Assembly: GCA_020201365.1 (NCBI GenBank)
Contig: JAIVGV010000082.1
Span: 1 to 7,502 of the forward strand
Origin: Acidobacteriota bacterium
GTDB lineage: Bacteria; Acidobacteriota; Blastocatellia; Pyrinomonadales; Pyrinomonadaceae
Direction of reading: 5' to 3'
Length of the DNA: 7,502 nucleotides
Shown here: positions 5,528 through 7,502 of the stretch, piece by piece
Numbering within the stretch: position 1 is the stretch's first letter
How the letters are laid out: each line of letters starts with the position of its first letter
Program-made: the position numbers and the translations under genes
The notes under the pieces: generated by a model
Databases searched by the model: none
Told to the model about the DNA's origin: nothing
What the model saw: the letters and a program-made list of their open reading frames with translations, nothing else

Positions 5528-6306
5528 CTCGCGCCGCCCCCGCGCAGGCGCTCGTGGTGAGACTGACCGCGCTCGTAGCCGCGACGGAACGCCGCGCGCT
5601 CGCACGCGTCGCCGTAGCACTCGCGCAGGTAGTCGGCGGACTCGTCGTAAGCCGTGCCGCGCGTGCGCGGGTGGAGCGCCGCCTCGAAGCCGCGACGGTA
5701 AGTCTGTTCGTCCGCGCGGAAGTCGCCGCCCTGCCCCGCGTATGCGGCTTCCTCGTCGTCGCGCAAGCCGACCCACCAGCTCTCGCGCGCCGCGTCAATG
5801 CTCTCCGCCCCGCCTGCGGCGAGGACGGTGCGCGCGCGCCCCGCCTGCTCCTCGTCGTCCGCCGCGGCGATGACGACCGTCCTGCCTTGCCGCAGCGCGT
5901 CCTCGTAAACGTACAGCTCGTCGTGCGGCAGTTCCGGCGCGATCCCCTCCTCCACCGCCTCGCCGACCTTCGATCCGGCGACCGCGCCGCCCGCTCCGAC
6001 GAGCGCCGCCGCGATCATGCCGACGGCGAGCACGGGTCCGACGCCGGGGATGAGCGCGGCTGCCGCGGCAGCGCCGAGGTGCAAGCCGCCCGCGACGCCG
6101 AGCGCGCCGCCGACCGCCGTGCCGAGCGCCTTGCCCATGCCCGGCTGCTCGGTCTCGGTCGTCGGCACTTCGGCGTCCACCTCGGCGGGCGACTCGCCGG
6201 GCGTGAGCAGGTTGAGTCGCTCGTCGGCGAGACCGAGCTGGCGTAGGTTTTCGAGGGCGCGCTCGGCGTCGGCGCGCGAGTTGAAGATGCCGGCGACGGT
6301 CTTCAT
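5524..6306 (-). CDS. YflT/general-stress-17M-like protein with glycine zipper and C-terminal YRRGFE repeats
   Basis: A 260-residue protein, first gene of a three-gene unit. Residues 1-35 (VAGIFNSRADAERALENL and after) match the start of the YflT/GspM-type ferredoxin-like fold. An acidic linker (about 36-56) leads to a Gly/Ala-rich hydrophobic hairpin (about 57-113, with GTAVGGALGVAGG and PGVGPVLAVG), typical of glycine-zipper membrane-inserting segments. A second alpha/beta half follows (about 126-172: ELYVYEDALRQGRTVVIAAA). The C-terminal 80 residues hold two related motifs, YRRGFEAA (203-210) and FRRGYERG (240-247), each after an acidic Tyr-containing stretch. Family members are linked to general stress, but no biochemical role is established. 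The ATG is supported by GAGGAGA (6321-6315) 8 bases upstream and by a promoter-like sequence at 6340-6368. The TGA overlaps the next gene's TTG. Confidence 0.88.
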   Translation of the reverse strand: MKTVAGIFNSRADAERALENLRQLGLADERLNLLTPGESPAEVDAEVPTTETEQPGMGKALGTAVGGALGVAGGLHLGAAAAAALIPGVGPVLAVGMIAAALVGAGGAVAGSKVGEAVEEGIAPELPHDELYVYEDALRQGRTVVIAAADDEEQAGRARTVLAAGGAESIDAARESWWVGLRDDEEAAYAGQGGDFRADEQTYRRGFEAALHPRTRGTAYDESADYLRECYGDACERAAFRRGYERGQSHHERLRGGGAS

Positions 6307-6339
6307 CGTTGGTGTCTCCTCGTTGTCGGTTTGGACTTA

Positions 6340-6368
6340 GTTTTAAACGTTTGCGGGCGGAGTTTCAA
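6340..6368 (-). promoter_or_regulatory. Sigma-70-like promoter for the three-gene unit
   Basis: On the minus strand, TTGAAA (6368-6363, 5 of 6 consensus) and TAAAAC (6345-6340, 4 of 6) are separated by 17 bases. Transcription would start near 6333, leaving a leader of roughly 27 bases that contains the GAGGAGA ribosome-binding site. The spacing and the local AT-richness in GC-rich DNA support the call. Confidence 0.55.
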
Positions 6369-6392
6369 GCCCGGCGCGCGGCGAATTAACGG

Positions 6393-6422
6393 TTGAGCGG
6401 GGTCGCTTGCGCGTGCTAAAGT
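6393..6422 (+). promoter_or_regulatory. Candidate promoter of the ferredoxin gene (extended -10)
   Basis: TTGAGC (6393-6398) and TAAAGT (6417-6422) are 18 bases apart, each 4 of 6 to consensus, and the -10 is preceded by TGC, giving an extended TGn element. The imperfect dyad TTAAC-G-GTTGA overlaps the -35 and could be an operator. Together with the leftward promoter this makes the 164-base gap a divergent control region. Confidence 0.42.
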
Positions 6423-6470
6423 GTTCGGCGTCACTCGGCACTCGTACAGGCGCGACAAGAGGAGCGACGG

Positions 6471-6836
6471 ATGATCGAGGTCATCGAAAAACATTTCCCC
6501 ATGTCGGTCGGCGACGGCAAGGCGCAGCGGCGCAAGAAGCCGCGCATCCTCGCCATCACGACCGACTGCTGCACGGGCTGCGCGGGCTCGCCCGCCTGCA
6601 TCGAGTACTGCCCGATTGAGGCGTGCATGTTCTGGGTGCCGGACGAGGATCACCCGCCGTTCGGTCGCGTCGAGGTTGACCCGGAGCTGTGCATCGGCTG
6701 CCAGAAGTGCATCAGCAAGGGACCCGACGGCGCTTTTCTGGACGGCTGCCCGTGGGACGCCATCGAGATGGTGCCGACAGACCTCTGGGAAGCCGCGCAC
6801 GGCATCACGCTGCCCGACGCGCCGACGAACCGCTGA
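6471..6836 (+). CDS. Two-cluster [4Fe-4S] ferredoxin-type protein with insertions
   Basis: A 121-residue soluble protein with two Cys motifs of the dicluster ferredoxin type: C34-x2-C37-x5-C43-x3-C47-P and C74-x2-C77-x2-C80-x12-C93-P. In this fold the first three Cys of one motif and the last Cys of the other hold each cubane, so C34/C37/C43/C93 and C74/C77/C80/C47 are the likely ligand sets. Both motifs carry insertions compared with CxxCxxCxxxCP: three extra residues (around GSPAC) in the first and nine extra in the second. C33 and C52 are additional. The role is electron transfer between unknown partners; no oxidoreductase is encoded next to it. The ATG follows AAGAGGAG (6457-6464) with a 6-base spacer, an excellent start. 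A basic segment QRRKKPR (19-25) precedes the first cluster. It is transcribed away from the stress-protein unit and converges on the HEAT-protein gene. Confidence 0.9.
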   Translation: MIEVIEKHFPMSVGDGKAQRRKKPRILAITTDCCTGCAGSPACIEYCPIEACMFWVPDEDHPPFGRVEVDPELCIGCQKCISKGPDGAFLDGCPWDAIEMVPTDLWEAAHGITLPDAPTNR

Positions 6837-6871
6837 GACTTTGAAAGGGCGGCTGCGACTTCAATCCGACC

Positions 6872-6890
6872 GCCGCGACTCCGACGCGGC
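6872..6890. other. Short hairpin between convergent genes
   Basis: GCCGCG (6872-6877) and CGCGGC (6885-6890) pair perfectly around loop ACTCCGA in the 75-base gap between the ferredoxin and HEAT-protein stops. No T-run follows on either strand, so it is at best a weak or factor-assisted 3'-end structure. Confidence 0.35.
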
Positions 6891-6911
6891 TCGACTTCCA
6901 CGAAACTTTGA

Positions 6912-7502
6912 TCAACGACTCTGCGACGCGCGGCGCTTGATCTCCTCCGAGGTCAGCGCCGCTTGCTTTTGCACGTCCGGCGGCATCCCCGCGACGCCGC
7001 GCGCGTAGCGCTCGATCTCCGGCAGGTCGTCCGTCGCGCCGACGACGAAGAGCGCGCGCAGCGCCTGCAGCGCGTTGTCGGCGTCGGGCGAGAGCACGAC
7101 TAGCTCGTCCGTCGGCGAGACGCTCGCACCCTCCGCGACGGAAACTTTTTCCACCCCGCCGGAGACGGGCGCGCGCAGTTCGCGCGTTTGCCCTGCGTCG
7201 TCGCGCAGGCGCGCGATCATCGCCTGACGGCTGACCGCCGAGCCGACCGGAAGGATGGTCAGCACTTTGCCGGAGACGCCGGCCTTCACCGAGTAGTCGC
7301 CGAGCATCGAGACAAGTTCCGCGCGGCTGCGCGCGTCGTCGAAGCGCGTGAGGGAGAGCGCAGCCATGCGGCGGACGGCGGGCTCGTCATCATCCAACAA
7401 GCGTCGCAGCGCGGCGTGAAAATCTTCGCTCGTGTTGTCGTCACCCATCACCCACGCCGCCGCCATGCGCAGGTCGGTCGCGGGATCGTTCGAGATTTGA
7501 AC
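6912..7502 (-). CDS. HEAT-repeat protein with embedded lipoyl-like barrel-sandwich domain (5' end outside window)
   Basis: The C-terminal 196 residues of a longer protein; the frame is open through the right edge, so the internal ATG at 7466 is not the start. Numbering from the edge: residues 1-66 form HEAT-like helix pairs (NDPATDLRMAAAWVMGDD, then DEPAVRRMAALSLTRFDD). Residues about 70-139 read as a barrel-sandwich hybrid of two beta halves, VKAGVSGKVLTILPVGSAVS and LRAPVSGGVEKVSVAEGASV, like the lipoyl-like domain of HlyD-type adaptors; no lysine sits at the usual biotin or lipoyl position, so modification is unlikely. Residues about 140-170 return to a HEAT-like helix pair (DNALQALRALFVVGATDD), followed by a charged tail. 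HEAT repeats act as protein-binding scaffolds. The missing N-terminus may hold a signal or membrane anchor, but this cannot be seen. The product's function is unknown. Confidence 0.85.
   Translation of the reverse strand, partial: VQISNDPATDLRMAAAWVMGDDNTSEDFHAALRRLLDDDEPAVRRMAALSLTRFDDARSRAELVSMLGDYSVKAGVSGKVLTILPVGSAVSRQAMIARLRDDAGQTRELRAPVSGGVEKVSVAEGASVSPTDELVVLSPDADNALQALRALFVVGATDDLPEIERYARGVAGMPPDVQKQAALTSEEIKRRASQSR

Noticed and set aside
5528..5776. Longer N-terminus for the zinc-ribbon protein
   Set aside because: The added 83 residues are Arg-rich and simply mirror the overlapping stress-protein gene in another frame. The TTG at 5527 gives a coherent small membrane protein.
4320..5798. 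492-residue open frame on the minus strand
   Set aside because: It is out of frame across the M14 and upstream genes, extremely rich in Arg and Ala, and conflicts with three well-supported genes.
1..7502. tRNA, rRNA, CRISPR array, insertion sequence or transposase
   Set aside because: I looked on both strands and saw no cloverleaf with T-loop consensus, no regularly spaced direct repeats, and no transposase-like protein. The only repeat element supported is the palindrome at 770-829.

Overview
The window is GC-rich (roughly 65% by eye), has bacterial gene structure, and looks like chromosomal DNA from an Acidobacteriota-type soil or thermophilic bacterium, perhaps of the Blastocatellia/Pyrinomonadaceae kind. 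That assignment is an inference. It rests on remembered gene types: a tiny lmo0937-like membrane protein, a YflT-like stress protein with a glycine zipper, a dicluster ferredoxin with insertions, and a HEAT protein carrying a lipoyl-like barrel. No rRNA or marker gene is present to test it.

Layout from left to right: (1) 1-632, minus strand: a gene cut by the left edge, encoding an Mrr-N-like winged helix followed by a possible PD-(D/E)xK nuclease fold. (2) 633-850: spacer with a perfect 26-bp inverted repeat (770-829). (3) 851-2638, minus: a complete FtsH-type AAA+ membrane zinc protease. (4) 2639-3266: a 628-bp gap with no convincing gene but several GC-rich hairpins, two of them terminator-like. 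(5) 3267-3416, plus: a 49-residue two-helix membrane protein of the lmo0937/DUF5670 type with a strong ribosome-binding site, closed by a clear intrinsic terminator at 3460-3501. (6) 3521-6306, minus: three tightly packed genes read from right to left. They are a YflT-like/glycine-zipper stress protein, a 55-residue membrane zinc-ribbon protein starting at a TTG that overlaps the previous stop, and a secreted M14 zinc carboxypeptidase starting 3 bases after the zinc-ribbon stop. (7) 6307-6470: a divergent promoter region. (8) 6471-6836, plus: a two-cluster ferredoxin. (9) 6912-7502, minus: the 3' part of a HEAT-repeat protein with an embedded barrel-sandwich domain, cut by the right edge.

Functionally the middle of the window leans towards envelope and protein quality control: FtsH degrades membrane and misfolded proteins, the lmo0937-like peptide and the YflT-like protein belong to families tied to stress, and the M14 enzyme is exported. 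A shared stress role is an inference. Only the three-gene minus-strand unit has direct sequence support for being one transcript. No complete, obviously new multi-gene system is visible. The best candidates for something undescribed are the three-gene unit, the HEAT/barrel protein, the Mrr-N/nuclease-like protein and the long palindrome.
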